Notes: generated by a model not told the origin, from the sequence alone. Shown: positions 20,709 through 32,668, counted from the stretch's first letter. The stretch is 64,000 nt of DNA from Auriscalpium vulgare (GCA_019915015.1 JAHBBC010000028.1:434001-498000), one strand, 5' to 3'. A program made the numbers and translations.

Positions 20709-23256
20709 ATGGCAGATCCCTCCGCCTCGGCAAGCCCGTCTGCCAGTCAATGTGAGGACTGTGGGCTGTCGTTTCCTCAGCGAGAAGGCACGGGGCCATG
20801 CATGAAGTGCACGAAGCTGGCCGCTCATCCACTCGAGTCCAATGAGTACAAAGACATTGCTGTGCGTATACGTCCCTCATGATATCCATCTAACTCATGG
20901 CTATTCCATAGAGCTGGCCGCAGTGTTCATTGTGCGGGGTTACGCGCCGTAACATGACTCGGCCTTTCCCCGATATGCCTCATGCGTGTCAGTCGTGCTT
21001 GCAAGGCGTCACTGGGAATCACGAGAGTGCAGATACTACAAGCTCAGCAGGTATGTTTACCGTTGGCTCACATTGTCAGTGTCTGACTGATACCACGTTC
21101 AAGCCGCAGTGCCGACGCCGTCCAGGACGGTTGCACCAGTGCCTCACACCTTGGGCGTCCGTGCAAAGGACTACAAGAATCGCTTTGGCAACGGCAATGC
21201 TACCACCAAGATCACCAGTGAAAGTCTCATTTGTCATGAGCGGGGTGATGGCGCTCCAGGAGAACCACAAATCGTTGTAGGATGGCAGGTGAGCACAGGC
21301 CTATTTCATCAGATCTTTGGTCTCTGACTTTCATGTACCCATGCAGGTCCGGTTGAGCAGCTGTCCAAAGACGACAAAGCCGGAGTATGGAGGGGGTGCG
21401 CAGTCGTGGGTGGCGTCAAAACATTTGCCCGGTGCGTCACATCTATTCTTTTAACAAATCACTTTCTGAGAGCGAGCAGACATCAAGACGAGTATCGTTC
21501 AACACTTGAATATTGAGTGGCAGCGACACCCTCACGACGGGAAACCCCACGAGGAGCCGCTAATGCCGTGAGTCGTCATGCCCATCCATTTACATCATTG
21601 TGTTTATTGTATTTCAGGGAAGAAGTGTCATTCCGGTTCACTGATAATCGCACTTTTGAACCAAACACATCGACGATTACCGTAGGCGAGTTCCATGCGC
21701 ACTATTCCGAGCCTAGCCGGTACCCTATCTACCTCGCCAAAGTGCCCTCGAACTACAAACACCTCATGAAGAAGGCATTGCTGGTATTTGACGTATATGT
21801 GGATGTTAAAGCAGTACGTGTTATATTCTCTGAGCGTAATTGACTTTAACTGATGAAGTAATTAATGCCACTAGTATGAACTGCGTACTCGCGGTGAACA
21901 AGGGGATGATCTCGACATCGACGAACGCATACGTGGATCAAATGAGATCCAGTCAGCACTCAATGGCATGAAGCGAAAGCGCGGAGTCAGCGAGCAACTG
22001 CTATCCAAGTCAGAGATTGCAGATTACAAGCGTCAACGCCGAGCTGCTAGCTCAGGTAAGTCTTATTTCTCTGAAATCTGTTCATTTCGGGCCACTGAGT
22101 CTATCGTAGGATCTGCATTCGCCTCTCTGTTCAGCTCACGCACCTTGGCCCAAGGCCCTGCGACTGTTCACACGCGCAGTGTTGTGACCCTGGAACGCCT
22201 TGATTGTGTTGCATCCCAGGTGGACGGCGAGACGCAACTTGAAGACCGCGACATCACGGTCAAAGGTTATATTCGTGATATGCACTTCGCAGAAGGTGCG
22301 ATGAAGAAGGCATATATTGTGAGCATTTGCTTTGTACGTTTGATTTCCATCTGCTAACAGTATTATTAACTATAGCTTTCTGCATCGGACGGCGTAATCT
22401 ATGTCGCCAAGAAATTCTATCGCCTTACAGCTGATGGTGAAGCTGTTTCGGTGGAAGAAAACAGGAGCAACTTAGAAGCTGAGCTTCGGCGTCTTGTCCT
22501 CGGCCAGTGGTTCCTATGCAATTTCTACGAGCACGCAAAGGCCAATCATGTTCATGTTGATCGGAGTAAGTCTAGCTCCCACATACAACTCATGCAGAAA
22601 GCTGACAGCCATGTAGATATCAAATTTGCGGATGCATGGATTGGGAAGGAACAGCAGACAATGCCATCACGTGCTTCCCGGGCGGGGCAGAGTGAGCCTA
22701 ACATGGATGAAGGATGGAGCTGGCTCATTGAAAAGCAACGCCCGACATCGGTGACCCGCATCAGTGGCACGCTCAACCACACGGCGACTCAGACCGGGCT
22801 TCTGTTCACAACCATCCGCGCCTTCTCCCACTTTGTCTACTTGGCCAGCAACAAGGAACTTGTCCTTGCAGATCTCCAGGGTACGTTTTGTGATGAAGTA
22901 CCCGGTCTGCATGCATCTTAATGAATTATCAGGGACACAGTGTCAGATTCCGAATGGTCCCGGCGGTAGCGGCGTCGATGGTTTTGTTCTTTTCGACAAC
23001 ATGACACATACAAAGGAAGGGTATGTCCATAACCTTGTTGAAACTGTGAATGGAGGCTGACATTTGGTCGGAAAGACAATCTGGAGTGGGCGACTTTGGA
23101 CAGGAAGGCATCAATACATATCTCCGAGACCATGTCTGCAACAGTATTTGCAAGAAGCTTGACTTTGATAGCTTGGGCGGCTCTGTGGCCCAGCCTATGG
23201 AACGCATACAGGTCCCTGACTCCGACGTCGATGACGATGACGCAGAGGAGTCCTAA
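20709..23256 (+). CDS. Alpha-type (MHCK/EF2K-like) protein kinase with N-terminal zinc-ribbon motifs
   Basis: ATG at 20709 starts MADPSASASPSASQCEDCG. Exons 20709-20861, 20912-21050, 21110-21288, from 21347, and later ones, joined in frame across short introns. Two Cys clusters near the N-terminus (CEDCGLSFP...CMKCTK and CSLCGVTRR...CQSC) look like zinc ribbons. The second half carries alpha-kinase hallmarks: VIYVAKKFYRL (ATP-site Lys, about 22400), NKELVLADLQGT (about 22850), then MTHTKEG, SGVGDFGQEGINTYLRDHVC and NSICKKL, where the C-x-x-x-C pair fits the family's structural zinc site. It ends in an acidic tail DSDVDDDDAEES. Alpha-kinases are widely expanded in mushrooms; substrates are unknown. 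It lies within the inverted-repeat-bounded island. Confidence 0.82.
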
Positions 23257-23473
23257 ATGCATGCACAATGTGTCCTGCCCATCACTCATTCAAACACATT
23301 CATTCTCCAGATCTCTGGTATTCCAGCTCATCATATTACTTCATACATTGCTATGTACTTAATCCTCCGGCTGCCTCACGTTGGTTATCAGGCCAGCAGG
23401 AGCGTTCTTTATATATTACATTAATCATTCAATGGTCATTTTGCTTGTGATCTGCTCAGCGCATGAACACCGA

Positions 23474-23885
23474 CTACCCACACCGCGACTGCGCGCGGGG
23501 AGACATGCCTGGAGGCGCAGCAGCAATGAGCACTGCGAGGGGTCGCTGATGGCGGGCTCTTCGAGCGTGCTCGTCAGCTGAGCAGCAAAATGCAGTGCAT
23601 GCCGAACTGCAATCGCATCGCACCCCGTCAGCGTGCGGGCGCAGGCCAGACAAAACCGCTGCACGCACCTTGGCGCCGAACGCGCTGTAGAGGAGCTCGT
23701 TCTCGTCATCCCACTTCATCCCACTTGCGCACGGTGTCCGCGAGCTCTCTGTAGCGTGCGCGCATGTCGGTGTTGACGTCGGCGTCGAGGGCCTGGAGGA
23801 GGCGCACGCGCTCCTCGAGCTCGACGTGCTGGGCGAGGACGCGCTGCCCAGACGTGCACGGAGGCGGTGGATGACGGCGCTCGCA
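23474..23885 (-). pseudogene. Coiled-coil gene fragment, frameshifted, parent unknown
   Basis: Two frames join conceptually at about 23705-23720, where AAGTGGGATG is duplicated in tandem and shifts the frame. The sequence reads ELADTVRKWDDENELLYSAF, then a possible intron and ISDPSQCSLLLRLQ. It has heptad-like spacing and many charged residues. The family is unassigned. Confidence 0.35.
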
Positions 23886-25360
23886 TGCGGGCGTTAGCGT
23901 CGCTGCCGGCGCGGCGTTGACGGCCGCTGCGCTGTCTTGACGGTGAGCAGGTGATGCAGCATGCACGGCGGCGTTCAGTCAATCTTGCAGGCGAGATGGC
24001 GCGTCCAGAGCATCGCCTGGGCGAGGCGCACGCATGGCGAAGTACACTAGAAGATGAGAGTAGGTAAGTCTAAGAAATCAAAGACAGAGTCGCAAAGGAA
24101 CGTACATTCGCGCAGCGCGCTCGCACAGCGCTGGCGGCATGTCGATTGCCCGGCGGCAATTTACTTGAGCGTGCGTCGGCGGGAGCGTCGAGGTGTTTGA
24201 GATGCGCGCAGAGGCACCACGCCTCGTCCAGCCTTGAGCGTCGCGCTGCACGGCCTGCGAGGTGTCCAGCAAGGTACGTTGATCGTCTTGCTATGCGCCC
24301 ATCCAGCGTGCGTGCCCGGCAATGTTGCGCAGCCCGTCGTACAGGGGCTGTGTGGCGTCTGCGGCCGTGTCCGTGCGTGTTGTGTGCGCAACTCGTCCCG
24401 CCCGCGCACGACATTCGACATGTTGCGGGACGCTCGTGCGCGACTTGCGCAGGCAGCTGGACGTCGCCGCAGCCGCGCCCACCGCGCGGGAGTTCCCCGA
24501 GCTGCTGGATCGCGGGCACAGCCACATGCGCTGCACCCTCGTTGAGCTCGTCGGCGACGCCGGAGCTTGAGGCGAAAGCGGCTGGATGGTGGATGGTGCG
24601 GCGGCAGCGCGTTGGACGTCCGGGCGCAACGACATTGGGCTGGCCGGCGAGCGATGGCGCATGCAAGGTGTCGACGCGCTCCTCGAGCTCGACGCACTGG
24701 GCGAGGACGCGCGGCCCAGGCGTGCACGGAGGCGGTGGATGACGGCGCACACCGCTGTGCGTTTACGCCAAGTGCGCTGGCTGGCGCTGGGGCGGGCGCA
24801 CGGGCGCGTTGGCTCGAGCCAGTGCCGGCGAGCAACACGACATCGTGCCCAGCACGATGCACGGGCTCGGGGGCACGGGTGATGGGCGAGCGTGTGCGCG
24901 TGCGCGACTGCGGGATGCACGCTGCGGGCAGTGCAGGGTAGCAGCGCGGGGGCCGGCAGCACGACGGCGCGCGAGGGTAGGTGCGCGTGGACACGGGGTG
25001 TGTCGGCGCGGTCACAGGCTTGAGGGGCTCGGGCGCACGGGTTTGAAGGGCGCGGGCACCGTGCCACGGCGCACACGAGGTGTCGAAGGGGGCGCACCCG
25101 GCGGCGGTGGGGCAGTGTGTACGTCGAGTGGGTGCCGTGGGCGTGGGCGCGCGTGCAAACGGCGGCGCGGGGTTGTGGTGTGCGGTCGCGGACTGCATGG
25201 GGACTGGCACCGGCGTTGGGGCGGCGTCAGCGCGGCAATGCTGCTGCGGAGGTACACCGGCCGGTGTCGGGGCGACGCATGGGGACGCGGTGGTGCAGAG
25301 GGCGGCGCGGTGGCCACGGTGGCAGGGGCCTGTGACGGGGAAGACGAGGGGCCGGGCTCT

Positions 25361-25435
25361 GCGCAGCGACGGGGTGCGCAGCGACGGGGTGCGCAGCGAC
25401 GGGGTGCGCAGCGACGGGGTGCGCAGCGACGGGGT
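25361..25435 (+). repeat. 15-bp tandem repeat GCGCAGCGACGGGGT, 5 copies
   Basis: Five identical units at 25361, 25376, 25391, 25406 and 25421. Confidence 0.92.
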
Positions 25436-25809
25436 GCGCGAGGCATCACGTCGTGACTCGCCGCTGTGCGTCCACGCTAGCGGACGGGCGCACGGGCCTG
25501 GCGGCTCGAGCTAGTGCCGGCAAGCGACGCGACATTGTGCTCAGCACAATGCACGGGCTCGGGGCACGGGTGATGGGAGAGCCTGCACGCGTGTGTCGGG
25601 CATGGGGGCGCGGTAGGGTGGTGGGGCGGCGAGGGCGGACGAGCGAGCGGGGATGGGTAAGGGGAGCTAACTTACCGCGGGACGCCTGCTCACCGGCCTC
25701 GGCCCTCGAGCCCCTTGGGCTTGTCTCCTCGGCCTCCTCCTCCTCTCCTCTCTCCTTCCTCCTCCTTCTCCTTCTCATCGCCTTGAGCACGCGCGGCAGG
25801 GCGCAATGA

Positions 25810-26058
25810 TGTGGCGCCGGCGCGCGGCACGCCGTCGAGCGCATGTTGATGCGCTGGCGCTGTTGAGCGCAGCGCGGTGACGTGGCGGTGGTACGCGGCA
25901 CGTCGTCGAGCACGTCGCGATGCGCTGGCGCTGTTGAGCGCAGACGGTGACGTGGCGGTGGTACGCGGCACGTCGTCGAGCACGTCGCGATGCGCTGGCG
26001 CTGTTGAGCGCAGACGGTGACGTGGCGGTGGTACGCGGCATGTCGTCGAGCGCGGTGG
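25810..26058 (-). repeat. 70-bp minisatellite, about 3.5 copies
   Basis: The marker CGGTGACGTGGCGGTGGTAC recurs with 70-bp spacing (block ends at 25880, 25950 and 26020). A more diverged partial copy lies at 25810-25870. The 290-codon frame that runs through it on the minus strand is a repeat by-product. Confidence 0.88.
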
Positions 26059-26530
26059 TGCTGTTGAGGCTCTACGAATGCGACAGCTTGTACGGCTGAT
26101 CACAGGCAGCACCGTTAATATAGAGATAGCTCGTAGAAACTGTAGATAAAACTCACCTGTCAGGCAGGCCAATCGAGGATGTTCCGTGGTTGAGGAGGGA
26201 GCAGCATGGTTATGAGCAGGACAAGGTGGCAGATAATATAGGGAAGCACACAAGAATGCTCTCGAAAACTCCGAGGACGGCATAACACATAACTGACACC
26301 CAGTCTGGGAAGCACCCTGGTCGCCACCGAAGTGTCGAATCCGTTGGGCCGCCCCAAGTTGGCACTTAGGTACAAGTGATACGGTGTCAGGATGGGAATG
26401 ATACGTCTCGAGACGAATTCGAACAGCAAACGAGCATGAGAGGTGGTGGTGAGAAGACACGCGTACACCCACGACTGTTACATCACGATGTGACCAGATG
26501 GTGTCACACACCTCCTCAGACTCGACTGCC

Positions 26531-29022
26531 ATGAAACGTGCTCGCACAGCCAGCTTGGACACGGCCCACGAGATCTTAGATCGAGCTTTGCGCTCTTTCT
26601 CTCTTCAGGACATGGCTTCAAACCCAAATGGTGATGTAACAGGGCTGGAGGAGGCGGGTGGAATAGATGAAGAGGCTGGTGACATCTCTGATGCAACACC
26701 TCTCTGGAACCATCCATCTCTCCCCGATCTTGAGCACAATGAAGCTCTCCTGGCCTATGATCAGCAGGGACCAGAGGTGGCTGGTATGTGGTCTGATCTG
26801 CTTTCCATCACCAGTGATCATGACAGTACTTAATACAAGTAGGGGACACATCTAGCAGTCAGTTGTATCTTCCACTGCTTGATATTCTGACTAAACAGCA
26901 TTGGATTCTTAGATGAGGAGAATATGTTGCCTATTGAAGACTTTTCTGAGACAGAGGTTCACTCAGGTCAGAATTGATTTTGAATGTAATCTTGGCCTTT
27001 TGCTAATATTTGCTTTGCAAGTCTTGGAGAGGACCCTGGACAATAAATTCAAGCTTCCTGGTGACCCTCTCATTAAGCCTACCTTTGAGAGGACCTTCTT
27101 CAACACCAAGCAGACTCAAAAAAGTCCTGAGGTTCCTGGGGAGTACAAAAAAGGGGTTCAAAAGATCCTCCAAGCTATAGCTTCTGAGTGGCCAGCAGTA
27201 GATCTTGAAGCTGTTGAAAGAGCCAAAATATCTCTCATCACCCCTTATTCATTTTATCATGAATGCTTCTTCCCATCTCTGGTTCGCCTTTGTAACAGGC
27301 AGAAGAACCATATTGAAGCAGATCAGCAAATATATTCAGCTGTGAATTTTCTGACTACTCTATCTGAGGCTTAAAGCTAAATGCATGTAATTTTTCAGGG
27401 CTACAAAGTTGGACCACTTTACACCTCAGTAAACATTTTCACCGGGACATAAAACATGGTCTAATGCATCTTGTTCCTAGCTTCAAGTCATGGACTCAGC
27501 TGCTTTGAAAACCTTTCAAAGGCAGATACACTCTATGTTTCTCAATATGATACACATCAAGAGACAAGCAATTAAGACTCAAGCATATACACAAATCAAG
27601 GATATATCAAAGGAGCTTATTGAAGCTGCAGAGTACTCAAGAGCACAAGCTAGGCAGTTGCATTTATATCATGTGCTTGGAGAACAAGCATATCAGAATG
27701 CAATATTTGTTCCTTGCAAAAGGTATGGGTAGAACTTTCTAAGTGACATTTCAGACTGATTCATTTTATCTAAGAGTACCAGACAAAGATTTGGATAACT
27801 TAAAGAGGAAACATATTGTTGAAAGCCTTGATATATTTGAAAAGGGGCTTCAAACAAAGGCTATCACAAAGGAGGAGACTGTGGTTGTACCTGAAGACCC
27901 AGGATGGCAGAAAATTGTGAAGCCTCCAAAAGATGCTGGCATGGTATCTCTTATTCTCTATGACAGTGCTGGCCTGCAAGGAGGAAAAATAGAGGAAAAG
28001 GATATTGTAAGCTTTATGAATTTCAGAGTGCTTTCTTGCTCATGCTTTATTTCAGTTTGGGGCTATAATATATCATGCAGACCAGCTCACAGCTGTGGCT
28101 TCAGAAATTGATCAGAAGCATGTTGCCATGGCTGCTAGGGCTGAGGTTGAATTTATTCAGTGAGTCTTAATGGTCAATATAACAGACCATGAGACTAATC
28201 ATTTATTATGGCTGATCTAGGACTCGTGAGAAGCTCAAGCGCGGCATGAATGACACGGGCTCAATGGTGAAGAGTGGGCTTGGCAAACACAGTACAGCAG
28301 GTATAAGAGACACACCTCTCCTCAATGTTGCAGAGCCTGGGGTAAATGCAAGAGAAAGTACAAAGGCCAAGCTCAAAGAGCAAACATCGTTTCGATTGCA
28401 GATGGAGGCAAATAAAGATAGTAAGTTTACCTTTACTGACATCTAACAAGAATTCACATTCTTGTCAACTAGTTGTTCAAGGTCATAACTATTGCATTTT
28501 AGAGGGCTTCATGCCCCACTTTGCAGAGGAGCAAATGGTCAGTGATATAATAAATATTGTTGTCAACTGGATGAGAACATTTTCAGGCTGTTGCAAGAAA
28601 GGCAAATCTGATCAACAGATTTGGCTATCCAGACACTAGTTCCTTCGCATCATTTGCATATGCAGCTCCCATGCACTTAGACAATGATGATACTGTAACA
28701 ATGGGTTGGGTGTCATCCCGCTCTGACAAGGTATGCAATTTGAAACTTCCTAGACAATATTAGTCCTTTAATAACACTTTGATAGATCAAAGATGATGAA
28801 AGCAATTTCATCTATGCTGATTTCAAGTTGATTGTTCAGCTGGAAGAACATGCACATTGGATATGGAATGCTGCAAGGGATTATCATGGAACCTCTCTTG
28901 GCAGACTAGGGGTTGAGAAGCCTGCCAGCTGGAAAACCCATGCCAAGCGCCATGCTCAAAATGGCCAATGGTCTAGGGCAAATGTAATAACTCATGCATT
29001 AGCTACTACCAAAGCTAGGTGA
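26531..29022 (+). CDS. TET/JBP-like 2-oxoglutarate-Fe(II) dioxygenase, possibly mobile-element-linked
   Basis: An AT-rich, multi-exon gene. ATG at 26531 (MKRARTASLDTAHEILDRAL); a long N-terminal helical region follows (FKLPGDPLIKPTFERTFFNT, EVPGEYKKGVQKIL, EYSRAQARQLHLYHVLGEQA). The C-terminal half resembles the fungal Tet-like oxygenase fold: HNYCILEGFMPHFAEEQM, then AYAAPMHLDNDDTVTMGWVS with the iron-binding H-x-D, ESNFIYADFKLIVQLEEHAH, and WNAARDYHGTSLGR with the distal His. TET/JBP enzymes oxidise 5-methylcytosine or thymine; mushrooms have expanded sets linked to DNA transposons. Most junctions are GT-AG and in frame, but the one near 27721-27758 (KR to TDSFYLRV) does not resolve cleanly, so an extra exon or small lesion exists there. 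Stop at 29020-29022, 143 bp from the convergent integrase gene. Confidence 0.65.
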
Positions 29023-29165
29023 ATTACTTACAAGATAGTAAAGCTGTGGTACTATCAATATTCAATGTCATCAATTCTGACTTGCAATATAACTTTGAGG
29101 CATTTGAATTCAAAACCCAATCACAAGATAGTCAAGGCAGTATGACAGATGAAGGCATATGAATA

Positions 29166-30905
29166 CTACTGGTAATAATCCCTAAGAACTGTGGACATTC
29201 TGCTAAAAATATCCCAGGCAGTATCTAATGTAAGATTTGGTGAGCCAATTTGTTTATATGCCTGTGAAGCCAGAGCATCAAATTCTGGTGTTACCCAATC
29301 CAGATACTTTCCTCTAGGACCATAATCCTCCGTAATGATGTCTCGCATCTGGGCGATACCCTCAGGCGGAACAGGAATAAGACAATTGATACCAGCCCAT
29401 GATCCAGGCTCATTGAAAACATGCGCAGGGATATGTCCTGAAGGCATTTCTTTCTCCCTCTGTTTCCGGATGCGATGTTGGTTCCAATATGTTTTGAACT
29501 CATCCAGTTGGACTTGGACAAGAGGAGGAAATATCCAGTTGAATAAAACCCTAGAACAGAGTTAGCAATGATTGATAGACATGGGGAAGCTGAGAGACTC
29601 AACGGATGCCATGGAAGGTGAGGTACAAACAAGTGCTCTCTATGTCCAAGAAGAATGTGATCCTTTAAACTGAGACCAAGTTTCTCTTTCAAGAACCTCC
29701 AGAATCCTTCTATCACAGTGTTGTGCACACTCTTAAGAAAGACATGCTCAGGATGAACATCAGGATCAAGGCCAGGAGCATATGCACTCCTATCATTCAG
29801 ATTGTGAATATAGAGCATATAGATAAGCCTTAAATACCACTTGCCTTAAAGCTGACTGTATTGCATACATAACTCCAACCTCTGAGCCTTTGTCTGTTGT
29901 GAATTGAACTGGAATGCCTAAAGGAGAAGGAAGATGAGACACAAGCAAAACCAAGCAGCTCAAGGGGTGTGACACAAACCCTTATACTGCTCAACCAGAT
30001 CAAGATAGAGGTGTCCAAGTGCTTCTTGAGAGCGGCTGTCAGGTACAACCTGCAACAGCAGTACATATGACGAAAATTTGTCCTTGATTCCATAGATCGG
30101 CAAACCGATTCCTCCCATACGGAGTGCCTGCTCAGCCAATTTTTCATGTCCATCTCCTGAAATCTCACGAAATGGCCCAGCAGAAGTGAGAGGTGTGCGC
30201 GCAACAGTGGGACGCTTGGCAGGATTGCGTGCAGCAAACCCGTCAGGATAGTGATCAAGCATGATTTTGCGCACTGTATCTCTAATCCGTTGAGATGAGT
30301 AACATGCTCCACACTTTATGACACGCACACGCACCGGGCAATTGGAATTCCCTGATCCTTCAGCCTATCCTTGATGAATCGGGGTCCATTTGCTGCCATT
30401 CCGAATGCTCCACCCTTGTCGACTTCATCAAGGACAGCCTGCCTTGAAACCTCAACAGGGAGAGGCTTTCGCACAGACGGAATGTCAAGGCGTTTCTCTA
30501 AGATGTTCAAAGATGTCCTTCTATTGTAGCAATGGGTTAAGATTTCAATCTAGGAGCATGATGGCGCTGAACGTACTTGATTGACAGATCATGGTCTTTT
30601 ATAAGCCTTGCCACCTTCTGGTCTCGTGTCAAGCCCAGACGTTGGTATTCAAGAAGTGACACGCGAAGCTGCTCGTCGGGAGGATCTGAATGGATACGAC
30701 GAGCTGAAGACACGGAGCGGAAACATATATGGGAAACACGCACAGTCCTTTGCTCCATGACCATTCTTGCCCGACGGATTAGGCATGGCGGCTCTGAGTC
30801 CTGCACGCCAGTAAGGAGCAGTTGTAGCTGGGCAGGAGGGCGATGTGACGGCGAGGAAAAGCTGGATGTTATATGCGCATTGAGAAGCTCTTCAAGCGAC
30901 GTCAA
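29166..30905 (-). CDS. DDE (rve-type) integrase/transposase-like protein
   Basis: ATG at 30905 (MTSLEELLNAHITSSFSS). An HTH-like N-terminus follows (LLEYQRLGLTRDQKVARLIK, DLSIK joined over an intron to RTSLNILEKRLDI), then GMAANGPRFIKDRLKDQGIP. An RNase H-like integrase core has three acidic positions in the expected order: Asp in FREISGDGHEKLAEQAL, Asp in VQFTTDKGSEVGVMYAIQSA, and Glu in NTVIEGFWRFLKEKLGLSL. The tail reads LFNWIFPPLVQVQLDEFKTY, then NQHRIRKQREKEMPSGHIP and stops at 29166. Exons are separated by five or six small introns with usable GT-AG sites. This is the 'integrase core domain' protein type found scattered in fungi and animals, distinct from KDZ transposases. It could act as the transposase of the surrounding island, which is inference. 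Confidence 0.75.
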
Positions 30906-31438
30906 CGGCTAGCCTGAAGAATTGAGCCGTGCAACGTGCTGCAACGTGATGATAAGCAGTGTCGCACCCGCTGCTTTGCAAAAAAAGATCCACACTTTGA
31001 CAGAGTAGCGGACAGGGCTGCAAAATATCAATGCATGTCCTGATTGTTGTGTGTAAGATCTACAGCTCGTACGTGCTACTGACATGTCGGGCCTTCAAGC
31101 TCTGCGCGCCTCCATTGGCCAGCCTCGGCTCGCACGCCCACCCCCCACCCATTGCTTCAGCATTCCAACGTACCCAGCTTACCACAACACCACATGTTGC
31201 AGCTGCATAGCGTCACGACAGGCCGCGTCGCGGTGAGAGAGGCGCAATGCACGGGCGTGTTGCAAATGCTCGTTCTGGGCCACTGGACTGTGCTGAAGTT
31301 GCGGAGGACAGCCAAGGCGCAGTTATGGACCGTATGCATGCACAATGAGGCTTCTTGCGCATGGGTGTGGACGTGCCTATGGGATGGTAGTGGGACGAGA
31401 ACAAGAACGTCGTTGTTCGGAGGGACGACCGGACCGCG
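30906..31438. other. Intergenic region at the right side of the island
   Basis: Upstream region of the integrase gene followed by C-rich sequence. Overlapping frames at 31152-31574 resemble no protein I know. Confidence 0.4.
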
Positions 31439-31698
31439 GGCCGCGGCTGCCACTCGAGAGCACGTGATGGTTCGTCGGCACTGCGGCACCGCCACCCGGA
31501 AGCCGGTGACTTTCCAGAGGACTTCAAACGTCGTAATGTCTTTTCTGAGGCTACTTAAGTATTATATTACATAGTAATTAGAGGAGGAGAGTATAGGAAG
31601 GCTTGCAGGTGCCGTGCCCGGAAGCGGACCAGCGGAGCCGATGGCCGGTGATAGCCGAGTCCAGCCGGCCGCATCAAAAACGAACCTCGGTCGTCCCG
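31439..31698 (-). repeat. Right arm of ~270-bp imperfect inverted repeat
   Basis: Inverse partner of 19884-20158. The outer ~170 bp (31530-31698) align with few differences (for example CTGGTCCGC versus TCGGTCCGC). The inner part near 31440-31500 keeps GAGCACGTGATGG and GCGGCACCGCCACCCGG. Confidence 0.75.
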
Positions 31699-32668
31699 TG
31701 CACGACACCCGCCGCTCCCCATGGCCATTGCTGGTCCAGCCCAATGACCGGCACACTCTATGTCTATCGAGGTGAGTCTCACACCCTTTAGGGAGACGGA
31801 AGACGAGTTTTTCCGCAAGGTATGTTGTTGTTGTTGTTGTTGTTGTCTGGCTATCTCCCCCCCACTCCAACCGACGACAACCGCTCTTCGACCGCGTACA
31901 CTGGGGTATATGCGCATCAATCGGCCAAACCAGCGCATACACTCATCACTCCACCAACTCCCTCTACTCCGTCCGTCTCCTTGGACTATGTGCCCAACCT
32001 CTCGACCTTCTTCCTTCTCAAGGAACGAGCCGGGCTGCATCCTCGCGCTCTACAGCTGGTCTACGCCCGCCCACTTCTGCGGCTGCTCTTCGTCTCTATC
32101 AGCTGCATCCATCTCATGCAAACTGTCCCGCTCGCTTTCCTCTGACTAGGTCGGAAATAGCGCGCATATATGTGCCCAAAGGCTGCGCCACTGGTAGATA
32201 GGCGTCATTCTCACCCGCCTTGCGGGATGTGAGGGCAGCTCTACACAATGTGTGCGCCGGCTGAGGGCCATGCGTTTGCAGCTTCCATCAGGAGGACTGC
32301 ACGCTCAGATCTCTCGTACGTAGGGTCGCTCACATCTGGCTGAACTCGTGCGTCCACGCGCGGCTTCCCCTCCAACCCCGCTTGCTACGCCACCCACACG
32401 GCATATATCTCGTCCAAGCGCACTCGTCCAAGCGCACTTGGCATTGCAGCATCATGGATGCGTAACCGGACACTAACGTTACTTCTAAAAATACAGAAAA
32501 AAGAAGAGACACAAGCCACGCGCATTAAGGTAGATAGTCGGGTTCGTGCGGGGTCACAAGCAGCAAACAAACCAGACGCGCTGGAATGTAAGCTCCGTGC
32601 CCGGTCGTGGGCGGATATGGAATGGAGGTGCGTGAGAGGCGTAAGAGGGACTCGTGGGCGGGCGCGCA
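31699..32668. other. Intergenic region downstream of the sugar transporter
   Basis: Contains a (GTT)n microsatellite at about 31821-31845 and an unrecognised small open frame (31822-32145). Further right is the 3' flank of the MFS gene. No gene supported. Confidence 0.4.

Larger units (their letters stand above)
23257..26060. other. GC-rich, minisatellite-bearing region without an intact gene
   Basis: After a short AT-rich 3' region the DNA becomes extremely GC-rich, giving very long overlapping frames on both strands (up to ~350 codons) that lack any family signature. A minus-strand coiled-coil-like fragment (RVLAQHVELEERVRLLQALD, then KWDDENELLYSAFGAKV, 23650-23880) is interrupted by a 10-bp tandem duplication. 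A diverged copy of its 5' part (RVLAQCVELEERVDTLHA) recurs at 24660-24755. I do not recognise the parent gene. Confidence 0.5.

Noticed and set aside
24161..25210. 349-codon minus-strand frame
   Set aside because: Low-complexity Arg/Ala/Pro/Thr sequence in very GC-rich DNA with equally long frames on the other strand; no family features.
25690..26562. 290-codon minus-strand frame
   Set aside because: Its second half is the translation of the 70-bp minisatellite; the first half is unsupported.
26531..30905. KDZ (Kyakuja-Dileera-Zisupton) transposon
   Set aside because: The integrase has a compact rve-like D-D-E layout and lacks the Cys-cluster (CxC) domains typical of KDZ transposases in mushrooms.
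31822..32145. 107-codon frame starting in a poly-Leu run
   Set aside because: The apparent signal-like start is the (GTT)n microsatellite; the rest is unrecognised and lacks splice support.
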